This document shows, in pieces, positions 53,909-62,412 of a DNA stretch of 64,000 nucleotides. This stretch comes from Taibaiella helva (lineage in GTDB: Bacteria; Bacteroidota; Bacteroidia; Chitinophagales; Chitinophagaceae). Both the position numbers and the translations under genes were made by a program. The stretch spans positions 280,147 through 344,146 of the forward strand of contig NZ_QUZZ01000006.1 in assembly GCF_003545695.1 (NCBI RefSeq), given 5' to 3'. The notes under the pieces are model-generated. The model searched no databases and was not told the DNA's origin. It saw only the letters and a list, made by a program, of their open reading frames with translations. Numbering within the stretch: the stretch's first letter is position 1; each line of letters starts with the position of its first letter.

Positions 53909-54310
53909 ATGACCCAGCTCATGGATTGTACGCTGTACTATTCCACCATCGGCGAATCGTTCAATATATATGAACGCAATACGGATACTAACCTGGTAAG
54001 GACCCGGGCGCTGATCCATTTCTCGACCAGCAAATATGCCTGTGCGCCGGCAGGCGTGGAAGAGCCGGACATTGCCCCGCAATTTGAGGAAGTGACCCAC
54101 CTGCTGATCCCTCATGAAGTGAAGGGAGGTCCTTTTTTCACTTCTGATACGCAGTGCATTATCGTCAACGGGAAGAACCAGATACTAAAGCTCGGCGGTA
54201 AATACCGGTTCGGTATCAGGATGTACCGCGACCCCAATGATCCCAACCTGTTTTCTGTTATTTTCAAAGACAATGAATTTACTGCAGCGCCCAATTGGGT
54301 CAGTTTCTGA
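53909..54310 (+). CDS. Hypothetical protein
   Basis: A 133-residue protein with no signal peptide, starting MTQLMDCTLYYSTIGESFNI. A mixed alpha/beta composition (VRTRALIHFSTSKYACAP, FFTSDTQCIIVNGKNQILKL, YRFGIRMYRDPNDPN) but no recognised family. Start ATG is clear and codon use is normal for the region. It ends at a 17-bp perfect hairpin shared with the convergent oxyR gene. Confidence 0.7.
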   Translation: MTQLMDCTLYYSTIGESFNIYERNTDTNLVRTRALIHFSTSKYACAPAGVEEPDIAPQFEEVTHLLIPHEVKGGPFFTSDTQCIIVNGKNQILKLGGKYRFGIRMYRDPNDPNLFSVIFKDNEFTAAPNWVSF

Positions 54311-54354
54311 TAGCAGCTACCCGCCTTAGGGCTTCGACATATATACCCGGAATA

Positions 54355-54395
54355 AACAGCAGCGGATACGGTTATTTCCCGTATCCGCTGCTGTT
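54355..54395. terminator. Bidirectional terminator between convergent genes
   Basis: A 17-bp perfect stem aacagcagcggatacgg / ccgtatccgctgctgtt with a 7-base loop, 16 bases past the oxyR stop (minus) and 45 past the plus-strand stop. Confidence 0.85.
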
Positions 54396-54411
54396 ACTTA
54401 GTTATGCCGCC

Positions 54412-55368
54412 TTATAATTTGGCTGTCTGTATGCGCAGTATTTTGCGGTTCTTCTTCTGCACCCGCATTTTTTCGGGCACCAGCTTCAGTATTTCATCCA
54501 TCAGCGTCTGCAATACGGTAAGCCGTACAAAATGGTCGTTGGTTACGAGCGATATTTCCCGCACCGGCTCCTCTCCTTCGAAGTAGCGTACGTTTTCGCT
54601 TTGATCTTCGGTAAATTCAAAAGTAGCCAGCTCCGGCAGTACCGTCATACCGCCATTTTTATCTACCATTTTGCGTAAAGTTTCCACATTACCTGACTCA
54701 TATTGGTAGGGGCGGCTTTCCTGCAGCTTTTCCACATGCTCGCTGCAAAGGTTGATGATCTGGTTACGCAGGCAATTGCCCTCGTTGAGCATCCAGATAC
54801 GCTTCATATCAATATCCTCGGGGGTAACCGTCCTTTTTTTCAAGGCTTTTTCTTCCTTACCGAAATAGGCGACCAGGGATTCGTAGAACAGGGGATATTC
54901 TTTAATATGATTGTCTTCCAGCGGTGTGCTGAGCAGGCCACAGTCTATCTCATCGTCTTTCAGCTTGCGGATGATATCTTTTGTCTGCATCTCTGTAACT
55001 ACCAGGCGCAGCTCCGGATGCGCCTTAGCGTGGTTTTCCAGCAGCTGGGGCAGGATAAAAGGCGCCAGCGTAGGAATAATGCCTACCCTGAAGCTACCGG
55101 CCACGGTACCTTGCCGGTGCTGTATCAGCTCCTGGATCTTTGCCGCTTCGGCCAGGATCACCTTGGCCTGCTTTACGATCTCCTCTCCTACCTCGGTAGT
55201 GGCGATCGGGTGCTTGTTACGGTCGAAAAGCTTTACGTTCAGCTCCTCTTCCAGCTTATGTATCTGCATGCTTAAGGTAGGCTGCGTTACGAAGCTCTTT
55301 TCCGCTGCGGCAACGAAGCTCTTATAGGTAGCAACAGACACGACATATTCTAATTGGGTGATTGTCAT
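54412..55368 (-). CDS. oxyR: OxyR, peroxide-sensing LysR-family regulator
   Basis: A 318-residue LysR-type regulator. The N-terminal HTH is standard (MTITQLEYVVSVATYKSFVA). The redox centre is intact: Cys199 and Cys208 in LNEGNCLRNQIINLCSEH align with the E. coli OxyR Cys199-Cys208 disulfide pair, including the spacing of nine. Peroxide oxidises Cys199 and switches on catalase- and peroxiredoxin-type genes. Divergent from a thioesterase gene 75 bases away. No katA or ahpC is nearby. Confidence 0.93.
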   Translation of the reverse strand: MTITQLEYVVSVATYKSFVAAAEKSFVTQPTLSMQIHKLEEELNVKLFDRNKHPIATTEVGEEIVKQAKVILAEAAKIQELIQHRQGTVAGSFRVGIIPTLAPFILPQLLENHAKAHPELRLVVTEMQTKDIIRKLKDDEIDCGLLSTPLEDNHIKEYPLFYESLVAYFGKEEKALKKRTVTPEDIDMKRIWMLNEGNCLRNQIINLCSEHVEKLQESRPYQYESGNVETLRKMVDKNGGMTVLPELATFEFTEDQSENVRYFEGEEPVREISLVTNDHFVRLTVLQTLMDEILKLVPEKMRVQKKNRKILRIQTAKL

Positions 55369-55393
55369 ATAATCTGTGATTTTTTCGAGGAAA

Positions 55394-55401
55394 CAAAGAT
55401 A
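55394..55401 (-). promoter_or_regulatory. -7 element of oxyR
   Basis: On the minus strand this reads TATCTTTG, an exact TAnnTTTG match, 26 bases before the oxyR ATG. It lies 8 bases from the plus-strand -7 box of the thioesterase gene. Confidence 0.55.
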
Positions 55402-55409
55402 ATAGATTG

Positions 55410-55417
55410 TAGCTTTG
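55410..55417 (+). promoter_or_regulatory. -7 element of the thioesterase gene
   Basis: TAGCTTTG, an exact TAnnTTTG match, 26 bases before the ATG at 55444. The two divergent -7 boxes overlap in one short region, so OxyR at its own promoter could affect both. Confidence 0.5.
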
Positions 55418-55443
55418 CACGTTTTAAAAATTATTTAATTGCG

Positions 55444-55890
55444 ATGATTACAAAGGCGCTGGAGGTGATCCAAAGCATGATCAGTATGGAAATAGACCAG
55501 TCGCGATCACCTGCCGGTAACTGGCTCCGCCCCAGGCTGGAGTCGGCAGAAAGGGGCAAAGTGGCTTTGTCGGTACTGATCCGTCGAGAGATGTGCAATC
55601 CCTTCGGCAATATTCACGGCGGTATGATGTCGCTGATCGTGGACGAATGTATCGGCTGGGCCATTGTATCGCTGGAAGCGGCGTCGCATTACACCAGCGT
55701 ATCGCTGAACCTTGATTTTCTTTATGCCGCTGCGGAGGGCGAAAGGATCACGGCAGAGGCGGAGATCATCAGGCAGGGAAAAAAAATTATTCATGCAACA
55801 GTAAGGGTTACTAATGAAAATGGTATCTTACTCTGCAAAGCCAGCAGCAATCTCGTGGTGACCGGTATGAAGGTCAAAACGCAGTCTTAA
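55444..55890 (+). CDS. PaaI-type hotdog thioesterase
   Basis: A 148-residue hotdog-fold acyl-CoA thioesterase. Family signature: MCNPFGNIHGGMMSLIVDEC (active-site N-x-x-G-x-x-HGG), SVSLNLDFLYAA and a C-terminal strand pair (AEAEIIRQGKKIIHATVRVT). The frame extends 90 bases upstream, but the ATG at 55444 follows its -7 box and gives the usual family length. Likely cleaves an aromatic or acyl-CoA thioester. Divergent from oxyR. Confidence 0.9.
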   Translation: MITKALEVIQSMISMEIDQSRSPAGNWLRPRLESAERGKVALSVLIRREMCNPFGNIHGGMMSLIVDECIGWAIVSLEAASHYTSVSLNLDFLYAAAEGERITAEAEIIRQGKKIIHATVRVTNENGILLCKASSNLVVTGMKVKTQS

Positions 55891-55950
55891 CCAGAGCAGC
55901 TACCTATTAATCATAAGAAAATATTAAAAACCAGAAGATTTACAGAATTA

Positions 55951-56691
55951 ATGCTGAACGGAAAGAAAATTGTTGTTGTGCTTCCTGCCTACAATGCGGC
56001 GCTTACCCTGGAGCGCACCTATAATGAAATCCCTTTTGACATCGTAGATGAAGTCGTGCTTGTGGACGACCACAGCAAGGACGACACGGCCGATGTAGGC
56101 CGTAAGCTGGGTATCCATCATGTCATCCGCCATGAAGAGAACAAAGGCTACGGCGGCAACCAGAAGACCTGCTACAATAAAGCGCTGGAGCTGGGCGCCG
56201 ATATCGTGATCATGCTGCACCCCGACTACCAGTACACGCCCAAGCTGATCCCTTCTATGTGCTATATTATCGCCAACGATCTTTACCCGGTGGTGCTGGG
56301 TTCCCGTATCCTGGGCAAGGGCGCCCTCAAAGGTGGCATGCCTATGTACAAATACATCTTCAATCGCTTCCTGACCCTGTTTGAGAACATACTGATCGGC
56401 CAGAAGCTGAGCGAGTACCATACCGGCTACCGCGCTTTTTCGGGCGAAGTGCTGCGCAACATCAATTTCAATGCCAACAATGACGATTTCGTCTTCGACA
56501 ATGAAATGCTTTCCCAGATCTTTATGAAAGGCTATGATATTGCCGAGATCACCTGTCCGACCAAGTATTTTGAAGAAGCTTCGAGCATCAATTTCAGCCG
56601 GAGCATGAAATACGGTCGCGGCGTACTGCGGGTATCGCTGCAGCACCGGATGCAGCTGTGGAAACTGGCCAAGTATAAGATCTATCAATAG
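55951..56691 (+). CDS. Glycosyltransferase family 2 (DPM1-like)
   Basis: A 246-residue GT-A-fold transferase. The start KIVVVLPAYNAALTLERTYN, the NDP-sugar DDHSKDDTAD part (VLVDDHSKDDT), MLHPDYQY (DxD position replaced by HPDYQ) and HTGYRAFSGEVL are typical of dolichyl/polyprenyl phosphate mannosyl-like GT2 enzymes. No transmembrane tail is present, so it is peripheral. The DxD motif is not classical, and the donor is unknown. It starts a plus-strand run with the lipid A deacylase-like gene downstream. Confidence 0.86.
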   Translation: MLNGKKIVVVLPAYNAALTLERTYNEIPFDIVDEVVLVDDHSKDDTADVGRKLGIHHVIRHEENKGYGGNQKTCYNKALELGADIVIMLHPDYQYTPKLIPSMCYIIANDLYPVVLGSRILGKGALKGGMPMYKYIFNRFLTLFENILIGQKLSEYHTGYRAFSGEVLRNINFNANNDDFVFDNEMLSQIFMKGYDIAEITCPTKYFEEASSINFSRSMKYGRGVLRVSLQHRMQLWKLAKYKIYQ

Positions 56692-56716
56692 CTGACCTTA
56701 AGCCTGTTTGCTCCTG

Positions 56717-57844
56717 ATGCGTTTTGTCTACTCCACCTTTTTTTTGCTGTTGTGCAGTCAACCTATACTCCTGAGCGCTCAGGAGGCAAAACCCTGGAGC
56801 GGTTTCGGCATCGAAGGCAATGTGATGATCGGGAAAATGATAAGGCATAACGCGCGCTTTACCGGCCCCCTGCCCAGCCATTCCTACTCAGTAGAGCTGA
56901 ACTTCATCAAGCAGACCTACGGTCAGAAGGACTGGCAGCAGCGCCGTAACTACCCGCAGGTCGGCGTAGGCCTTTACTACAACAACTACAATATGCCGGA
57001 TGTCTACGGACAGGCCATCGGCGTTTTTCCCAATATACAGCTGCCGCTTATCCGCAGCGGCCATTTCGAATGGACCTTCCGGGCAGGCATGGGTGTATGC
57101 TACTATACCAGGCCCTACGAGCGCCTGCCCTCGCCCAATACAGAGAATGTGGCCATCGGCGGGCATTGGAACAATATCAGCCCTTTCTCAACCGATCTCC
57201 GCTGGCGTATCGACGAGCATTGGGACCTGCAGGCCGGCGCCAATTTTTCGCATGTTTCCAATGCGGCTTTCCAGCAACCCAACCTGGGGATCAATATGTA
57301 CGGTGCGCATATAGGACTGCGCTATTTTCCTGTAACGGCCCGCCCGGAACAAATCCGGCGCGCACTGCAGCCTTTAAAGAACCGCTGGCTGATACAGGCG
57401 CGCGCCAGCCTGGCCTTCGTTGAAGCGCCGCCGGCCGACGGACCGCTTAACCCCGTGTACCTCGGCGCGCTCTACCTGAGCAAACGCTACTGGAGCAAGA
57501 ATAAAGTATATGCCGGTTTCGACTACGCTTACAATACTGCCAAATATGCTAAGCTGAAAAGCATCGAGCATTTCCAGGGTTCGGAATACAGCCATTCGAC
57601 ACAGGCAGCTGTTTTTATCGGCAATGAATTCCTGCTGGGGCGCCTCGGCATCCTGTTCCAGGCCGGCTATTACCTGCACCGGATGGATGAGCAGAACGAA
57701 AAGTTCTACCAGAAGCTGGGCGGCAACCTTTACCTGGTACAAGGAGAAAGAGGACCGGTGAAAGAGGTTTTTCTTTCCGCCATCCTGAAAACGCATATGG
57801 CTAATGCCGAATTATTTGAAATGGGGCTGGGTATTGGCCTTTAA
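56717..57844 (+). CDS. Lipid A 3-O-deacylase-like outer-membrane protein (PagL/acyloxyacyl hydrolase)
   Basis: A 375-residue outer-membrane barrel with a signal peptide (MRFVYSTFFLLLCSQPILLS, cut near AQ). The PagL-like active-site stretch is visible: ANFSHVSNAAFQQPNLGIN with the catalytic His-Ser pair H-V-S. It would remove an acyl chain from lipid A. The longer form here (PagL is about 150-190) is known in Bacteroidota as the acyloxyacyl hydrolase family. A TTG 9 bases upstream is also in frame; the ATG at 56717 starts the signal peptide. It lies 25 bases downstream of the GT2 gene. Confidence 0.82.
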   Translation: MRFVYSTFFLLLCSQPILLSAQEAKPWSGFGIEGNVMIGKMIRHNARFTGPLPSHSYSVELNFIKQTYGQKDWQQRRNYPQVGVGLYYNNYNMPDVYGQAIGVFPNIQLPLIRSGHFEWTFRAGMGVCYYTRPYERLPSPNTENVAIGGHWNNISPFSTDLRWRIDEHWDLQAGANFSHVSNAAFQQPNLGINMYGAHIGLRYFPVTARPEQIRRALQPLKNRWLIQARASLAFVEAPPADGPLNPVYLGALYLSKRYWSKNKVYAGFDYAYNTAKYAKLKSIEHFQGSEYSHSTQAAVFIGNEFLLGRLGILFQAGYYLHRMDEQNEKFYQKLGGNLYLVQGERGPVKEVFLSAILKTHMANAELFEMGLGIGL

Positions 57845-57886
57845 TATCTGCCGGAACTTTTTGCATTCCAAACTGTATTGCTTTCT

Positions 57887-59272
57887 GTGAACCTTACCGA
57901 TAAATTAAAAACGATTGTCCCGCAGCTGAGCCCGGTGCCCGGCGGCGGTCTCCTGGATAGCGACGCCCTGCTGCAGGCGCATGAGCAACCTGCCATCACT
58001 TCGATACGGCTCAATCCGGGCAAGCCTTCGCCCGCGTTCGAAGACAACGCTGCCGTGCCCTGGTTTGCCCCGGGCGGCCGGTACCTCGATCAGCGGCCGG
58101 TATTCACGCTGGATCCTTTGTTCCACGCCGGCGCTTATTACGTGCAGGAGGCATCGTCCATGTTCGCGGGCCACGCGTTTCGCAGCCTGGTCGACCGGCA
58201 GGGACCCATACGGGTGCTTGATCTTTGTGCGGCGCCTGGGGGCAAAAGCACATTGCTCGCGTCCCTGCTGCAGGAGAACGATTTGCTGATCGCCAACGAG
58301 GTGATACAGCCGCGCGCAGCCATCCTGGCGGAAAACCTGACCCGCTGGGGCCAAATGAACACCTGGGTATCCAACAATGATCCCAAAGATTTCGAACGGC
58401 TCCCGGGCTATTTCGATGTGATGCTGATAGACGCGCCCTGCACCGGCTCTGGCCTGTGGCGCAAAGATGAAGCTGCTGTTGACGAATGGTCGGCCGATCA
58501 TGTGAAGCTGTGCAGCGAGCGACAGAAGCGCATTGTAGCGGACGCTTTGCCGGCATTGAAAGCAGGCGGCATGCTGCTGTACGCGACCTGCTCTTATTCT
58601 GCCGAGGAAAATGAAGCTATCTGCGACTGGCTCTGCGATCATCTTTCGCTGGAATCGCTTGCGATACCGACGAATCCCTCCTGGCAAATCACGGCAACCC
58701 GTTCTGCCCACAACCAGGCCCATGGCTATCGCTTCTATCCCTGGCGGCTGAAAGGTGAAGGCTTTTTCCTGGCCGCTTTCCGCAAACCGGAAGCAGCAGA
58801 ACAGCCGTCGCGCAGGGAAAAGCATAAAGACAAAGGACAAGCCCCCCGAAAAAGCAAAGACGAGACTTCCCGCTGGAAACCCTTCCTGGATAATGATTTC
58901 AGCGCTATAGAACGCAACGGCGAGTATTATGCCATCGCTGCGGCGCATACCGCCGACCTGGCTCTGCTTCAGTCCGCTTTACGGATAAAGAAGACCGGTA
59001 CCGCTCTCGGCAAGATCGCGGGGAAAGATACCCTTCCCGACCATGAGCTGGCCTTAAGCATACACTTATCACAGGCTATGGCACGCCTCCCGCTGAGCAG
59101 GGAAGAAGCCCTGCTCTTTCTCAAAAAAGAAGAAGTACGCAAAGACAACCCGGCAAAAGGCTGGCAGGTAGCCACTTTCGAAGGGCTGGGCCTGGGCTGG
59201 GGCAAATGGCTCCCCAACCGTATGAACAATTATTTCCCCAAAAGCTGGCGCATTCGTATGGATGTCCGGTAG
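57887..59272 (+). CDS. RsmF/NSUN-type rRNA cytosine-5 methyltransferase
   Basis: A SAM-dependent RNA m5C methyltransferase of about 461 residues. Motif I is LDLCAAPGGKSTLLA; IV is DAPCTGSGLWRKD, where Cys of PC is the release residue; VI is YATCSYSAEENE, with the catalytic Cys of TC. An N-terminal RNA-binding part (EQPAITSIRLNPGKP) and a C-terminal PUA-like domain (GLGLGWGKWLPNRMNNYFPK) are present. No ATG precedes it: the GTG at 57887 or TTG at 57878 is used, after the in-frame stop of the previous gene. Bacterial RsmF and its relatives act on 16S rRNA. Confidence 0.85.
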   Translation: MNLTDKLKTIVPQLSPVPGGGLLDSDALLQAHEQPAITSIRLNPGKPSPAFEDNAAVPWFAPGGRYLDQRPVFTLDPLFHAGAYYVQEASSMFAGHAFRSLVDRQGPIRVLDLCAAPGGKSTLLASLLQENDLLIANEVIQPRAAILAENLTRWGQMNTWVSNNDPKDFERLPGYFDVMLIDAPCTGSGLWRKDEAAVDEWSADHVKLCSERQKRIVADALPALKAGGMLLYATCSYSAEENEAICDWLCDHLSLESLAIPTNPSWQITATRSAHNQAHGYRFYPWRLKGEGFFLAAFRKPEAAEQPSRREKHKDKGQAPRKSKDETSRWKPFLDNDFSAIERNGEYYAIAAAHTADLALLQSALRIKKTGTALGKIAGKDTLPDHELALSIHLSQAMARLPLSREEALLFLKKEEVRKDNPAKGWQVATFEGLGLGWGKWLPNRMNNYFPKSWRIRMDVR

Positions 59273-59297
59273 CGCTGTATTTGCCTGGAAATAAAAA

Positions 59298-59322
59298 ACC
59301 GTTTCGTTGTGCACGAAACGGT
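59298..59322 (-). terminator. Terminator of the L-serine dehydratase gene
   Basis: A 10-bp stem accgtttcgt / acgaaacggt with a 5-base loop, 67 bases past the sdaA stop. The minus-strand side continues with six T. It may also serve the convergent methyltransferase. Confidence 0.85.
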
Positions 59323-59388
59323 GAAATATCATCTGACCACGGAACGGTTAAAGCATTCCCGCCAATCATTTGCGCCCGGCAAACGAGA

Positions 59389-60819
59389 CTAGCATTCGCT
59401 TAATCCCAGGGGAATATTGATCGCCAGGCCACCGTCGGCAGTTTCCTTATACTTGGTATTCATGTCCAGCGCCGTCTCCCACATGGTCTTTACCACGGCA
59501 TCGAGCGAAACCCTGGCCTGGTAAGGATTGCTTTGCATAGCCAGCTGCGCTGCGGTAATAGCCTTGATCGCACCCATGGTATTGCGTTCGATGCAGGGCA
59601 CCTGTACCAGACCGGCTACCGGATCGCAGGTCAGTCCCAGGTGATGCTCCATGGCGATCTCCGAGGCCATCAGGCATTGCCTTACGCTGCCGCCCATGCA
59701 TTCGGTAAGCGCAGCAGCGGCCATAGCAGAAGAGACGCCGATCTCGGCCTGGCAGCCCCCCATGGCTGCGGAAATAGTAGCGCCTTTTTTAAAGATGCTG
59801 CCAATCTCCGAGGCACACAGCAGGAACTGGATGATCTTATTCTCATCATTACCGTCGCAGAAGGCAACATAATATTGCAGCACTGCAGGAATAACGCCAG
59901 CCGCACCATTGGTGGGCGCTGTCACCACCCTGCTGAAAGAAGCATTCTCTTCATTGACCGCCAACGCAAAGCAGCTGACCCAATCCAGGATATATTTGAA
60001 GTCGCTGCCGCCTTCCCGCAGGGCCTGAAGCCATTCTTCATAATCATTGTAGGTCTTTCCCTTCATCAGGCGCTTGTTGAGCGGCGCCGCCCGGCGGGAA
60101 ACGTCAAGGCCGCCCGGCAGCTTGCCTTCCCTGTGGCAGCCCCTGTAAATACAATCTTTCATCGTATGCCATATCCGCATCAGGCCTGTGCGGGTCTCCT
60201 GTTCGGGGCGCCATGCGATCTCGTTCTCCATCACCACTTCCGAAATGCTGAGGCCGGTTTTGATGCACCAGTGCAGCAGGTCCTGCGCATTATCTATGGG
60301 GAAATACAAATCGGCCGTATTAGCGCTGCCGTGCAGCTCTCCTTCTTTTTCTACAAAACCGCCGCCGATCGAGTAATAGGTTTCGGCAATGGAATTACCA
60401 TCGTTAAACGAGCACAGGAAAGTCAGCGCATTGGGATGATAAGGCAGGGATTCCTTCATCAGGAATTCGATATCCTCCTGCGGGTTGAATGGGATATGCC
60501 GGCTGCCACCGAGCAACATTACCCGGTCGCGGTTAAGCGCAGCAATGGTGCTGTCGATCTTGTTGACGTCAAAGGTAACCGGGTCTTCCCCGCAAAGACC
60601 GAGCATGACCGCCACATCGGTTCCATGACCATGGCCTGTTTTGGCCAGCGAGCCATACAGCAGTACCCTTACCTGGCTTACTTCTTCCAGGCTATGCTGC
60701 TGCTTCAGGCTGTCGAGAAATTGCAGGGCGGCCTTCCAGGGGCCGAGGGTATGGGAGCTACTGGGGCCTACACCGATCTTAAAAATATCGAATACGGAAA
60801 TGCGTTCGTTGCTTTGCAC
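59389..60819 (-). CDS. sdaA: L-serine ammonia-lyase (single-chain, Fe-S)
   Basis: A 476-residue enzyme that converts L-serine to pyruvate and ammonia with a [4Fe-4S] cluster. The beta part is at the N-terminus ([20 protein letters not shown]) and the alpha part from about 200 on; Cys that can bind the cluster are in [14 protein letters not shown] and [17 protein letters not shown]. Start is a GTG at 60819: the frame is closed by TAA a few codons upstream and no ATG exists. Monocistronic, ending at a hairpin terminator. Confidence 0.93.
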   Translation of the reverse strand: MQSNERISVFDIFKIGVGPSSSHTLGPWKAALQFLDSLKQQHSLEEVSQVRVLLYGSLAKTGHGHGTDVAVMLGLCGEDPVTFDVNKIDSTIAALNRDRVMLLGGSRHIPFNPQEDIEFLMKESLPYHPNALTFLCSFNDGNSIAETYYSIGGGFVEKEGELHGSANTADLYFPIDNAQDLLHWCIKTGLSISEVVMENEIAWRPEQETRTGLMRIWHTMKDCIYRGCHREGKLPGGLDVSRRAAPLNKRLMKGKTYNDYEEWLQALREGGSDFKYILDWVSCFALAVNEENASFSRVVTAPTNGAAGVIPAVLQYYVAFCDGNDENKIIQFLLCASEIGSIFKKGATISAAMGGCQAEIGVSSAMAAAALTECMGGSVRQCLMASEIAMEHHLGLTCDPVAGLVQVPCIERNTMGAIKAITAAQLAMQSNPYQARVSLDAVVKTMWETALDMNTKYKETADGGLAINIPLGLSEC

Positions 60820-60914
60820 AAAAATGGCTTAAGGAAATAAAAAAAGAGCGGCTGTACCGCTCCTCAAAATTACGTCATAAATCGGGAAATCGTGCAGCCC
60901 GGCAAAGCTTAGCT

Positions 60915-61451
60915 TTAGCGCAACAACAGCTTGTCCAGGCTGTACACCAAACCGTTTTGCTCGGCCACAGGCGTTTCCAGTATAGTTTTGAAACCACGCT
61001 GATCTTTGACCATCACTTTTCCGTTCTCCATCACGAAGGACAGCTTGCCCGGCGCTCCTATCGTGGGCAAGAAAAACTCCCCTCCGGCTTCCTTGATTTT
61101 CTGCTGGAGATCGGACAGCGGCCAGTTGCCGGCTACGGTGTGGTAGGTCAGCACCTTTTGCAATGAATCCATCATTTCCGGCTTCAGCCAGTTGTCCACT
61201 GTGCCTGCAGGCAGGATATCGAACGCCCGGTTACGGGGTGCGAATACCGTCATGGGGCCGGGGCCTTCAAAAGTTTCGGTCAGCCGGGCCGCGTTGATGG
61301 TCTTTACCATGGTCGCATATTCGGGCGACATATCAACCAGGTATTTCATAATGGTAGGCGGCATTTTTTCCTTCAGCACGCTTTGCGCCGCCACAGGGGC
61401 AAAGGGCATACACCATACAATGGCGAATAACCAGAAGAATATGCGTTTCAT
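60915..61451 (-). CDS. Secreted fasciclin (FAS1) domain protein
   Basis: A 178-residue protein with a signal peptide (MKRIFFWLFAIVWCMPFAPV, cut near AAQ) and one FAS1 domain: FEGPGPMTVFAPRNRAFDIL (H1-type motif), LQKVLTYHTVAGNW (YH motif) and a C-terminal LVYSLDKLL. FAS1 domains mediate adhesion or bind polymers at the surface. Monocistronic and divergent from the alpha/beta hydrolase gene (155 bases apart). Confidence 0.9.
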   Translation of the reverse strand: MKRIFFWLFAIVWCMPFAPVAAQSVLKEKMPPTIMKYLVDMSPEYATMVKTINAARLTETFEGPGPMTVFAPRNRAFDILPAGTVDNWLKPEMMDSLQKVLTYHTVAGNWPLSDLQQKIKEAGGEFFLPTIGAPGKLSFVMENGKVMVKDQRGFKTILETPVAEQNGLVYSLDKLLLR

Positions 61452-61606
61452 AAACAGTAGATTATTTATACATAAAACAGCTTCAACTGCTCAGAGGTTG
61501 CCCTTTGAGGCTTTTTTAACAGGTACAACATCTTCATTGATGCAAAGCTGCCATAGGGTTGTCAGCAGTCCGTCCTTATTTTGCAGGAACAATAACACTG
61601 ATTCTT

Positions 61607-62410
61607 ATGGAACAGATCATCAGCAACGGCCTCCCGATCAGCTATAACCGATATGGTAACGGCCCGGTAACCTTACTCTTCGTACATGGCGCTTTTATCG
61701 ATCAAAGCTACTGGGCGAAGCAGGTCGCTTACTTCGAATCGCGGTATACCATAGTGACTATGGACCTCGCCGGTCACGGCGCATCGGGGCGCAACCGGGA
61801 ACAATGGCACATTAAAGATATGGCTGATGATGTGGTTAACCTGATGAAAGCGCTGCAGCTACAGCAGGTGATCCTGATCGGTCATTCGCTGGGCGCAGAT
61901 ATCGTCCTGCTTGCCGCTACCGATTATCCCGCGCCGGTTATTGGCTTTATCGTGGTCGACAATTTCAAGAATGTAGCCACGCCCCTGCCACAGGAATATG
62001 AAAGCCAGGTTAAAAGCATTATAGAACGATCGCAGCGCGACTTTGCCGGCACCAACGAACAATATGCACGCATGGTGCTGGTCACGCCCGCTACCCCGCA
62101 ATGGATCACCGATAAGATTGTGGCGGCTTACCGCAACGCTTATGAACCTATGGGCCAGCAGACCTTACCGCAATTTTTCACCATGGATAAGATCGAAAAG
62201 GAAAGAGTACCCCGTTTAGCGCCGGTGCTGCACCTCGTCAATGTCAACTATATGCCCACCAGCAAGGTTGCCCTGGAACAACATACGGTCAACGGTTACA
62301 AGCTGGTAGAGATAGAGGGTACTTCCCATTATCCGATGCTTAAGCACCCTGAAGCCCTGAACAAAGCCCTGGACGGGATCATCAGCGGGATTATCGCGAA
62401 GCAGGCCTGA
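61607..62410 (+). CDS. Alpha/beta-fold hydrolase
   Basis: A 267-residue soluble hydrolase. Oxyanion loop FVHGAFIDQSYW, nucleophile elbow GHSLGAD with Ser94, and the C-terminal His in GTSHYPMLKHP near 248. The acid residue is not clear in the usual VLHLVNVNYMP position. The frame extends 48 bases upstream to 61559; the ATG at 61607 (MEQIISNGLP) fits the fold better. Substrate unknown. It is convergent with the GT2-DUF2062 gene, only 2 bases between the stops. Confidence 0.87.
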   Translation: MEQIISNGLPISYNRYGNGPVTLLFVHGAFIDQSYWAKQVAYFESRYTIVTMDLAGHGASGRNREQWHIKDMADDVVNLMKALQLQQVILIGHSLGADIVLLAATDYPAPVIGFIVVDNFKNVATPLPQEYESQVKSIIERSQRDFAGTNEQYARMVLVTPATPQWITDKIVAAYRNAYEPMGQQTLPQFFTMDKIEKERVPRLAPVLHLVNVNYMPTSKVALEQHTVNGYKLVEIEGTSHYPMLKHPEALNKALDGIISGIIAKQA

Positions 62411-62412
62411 AG

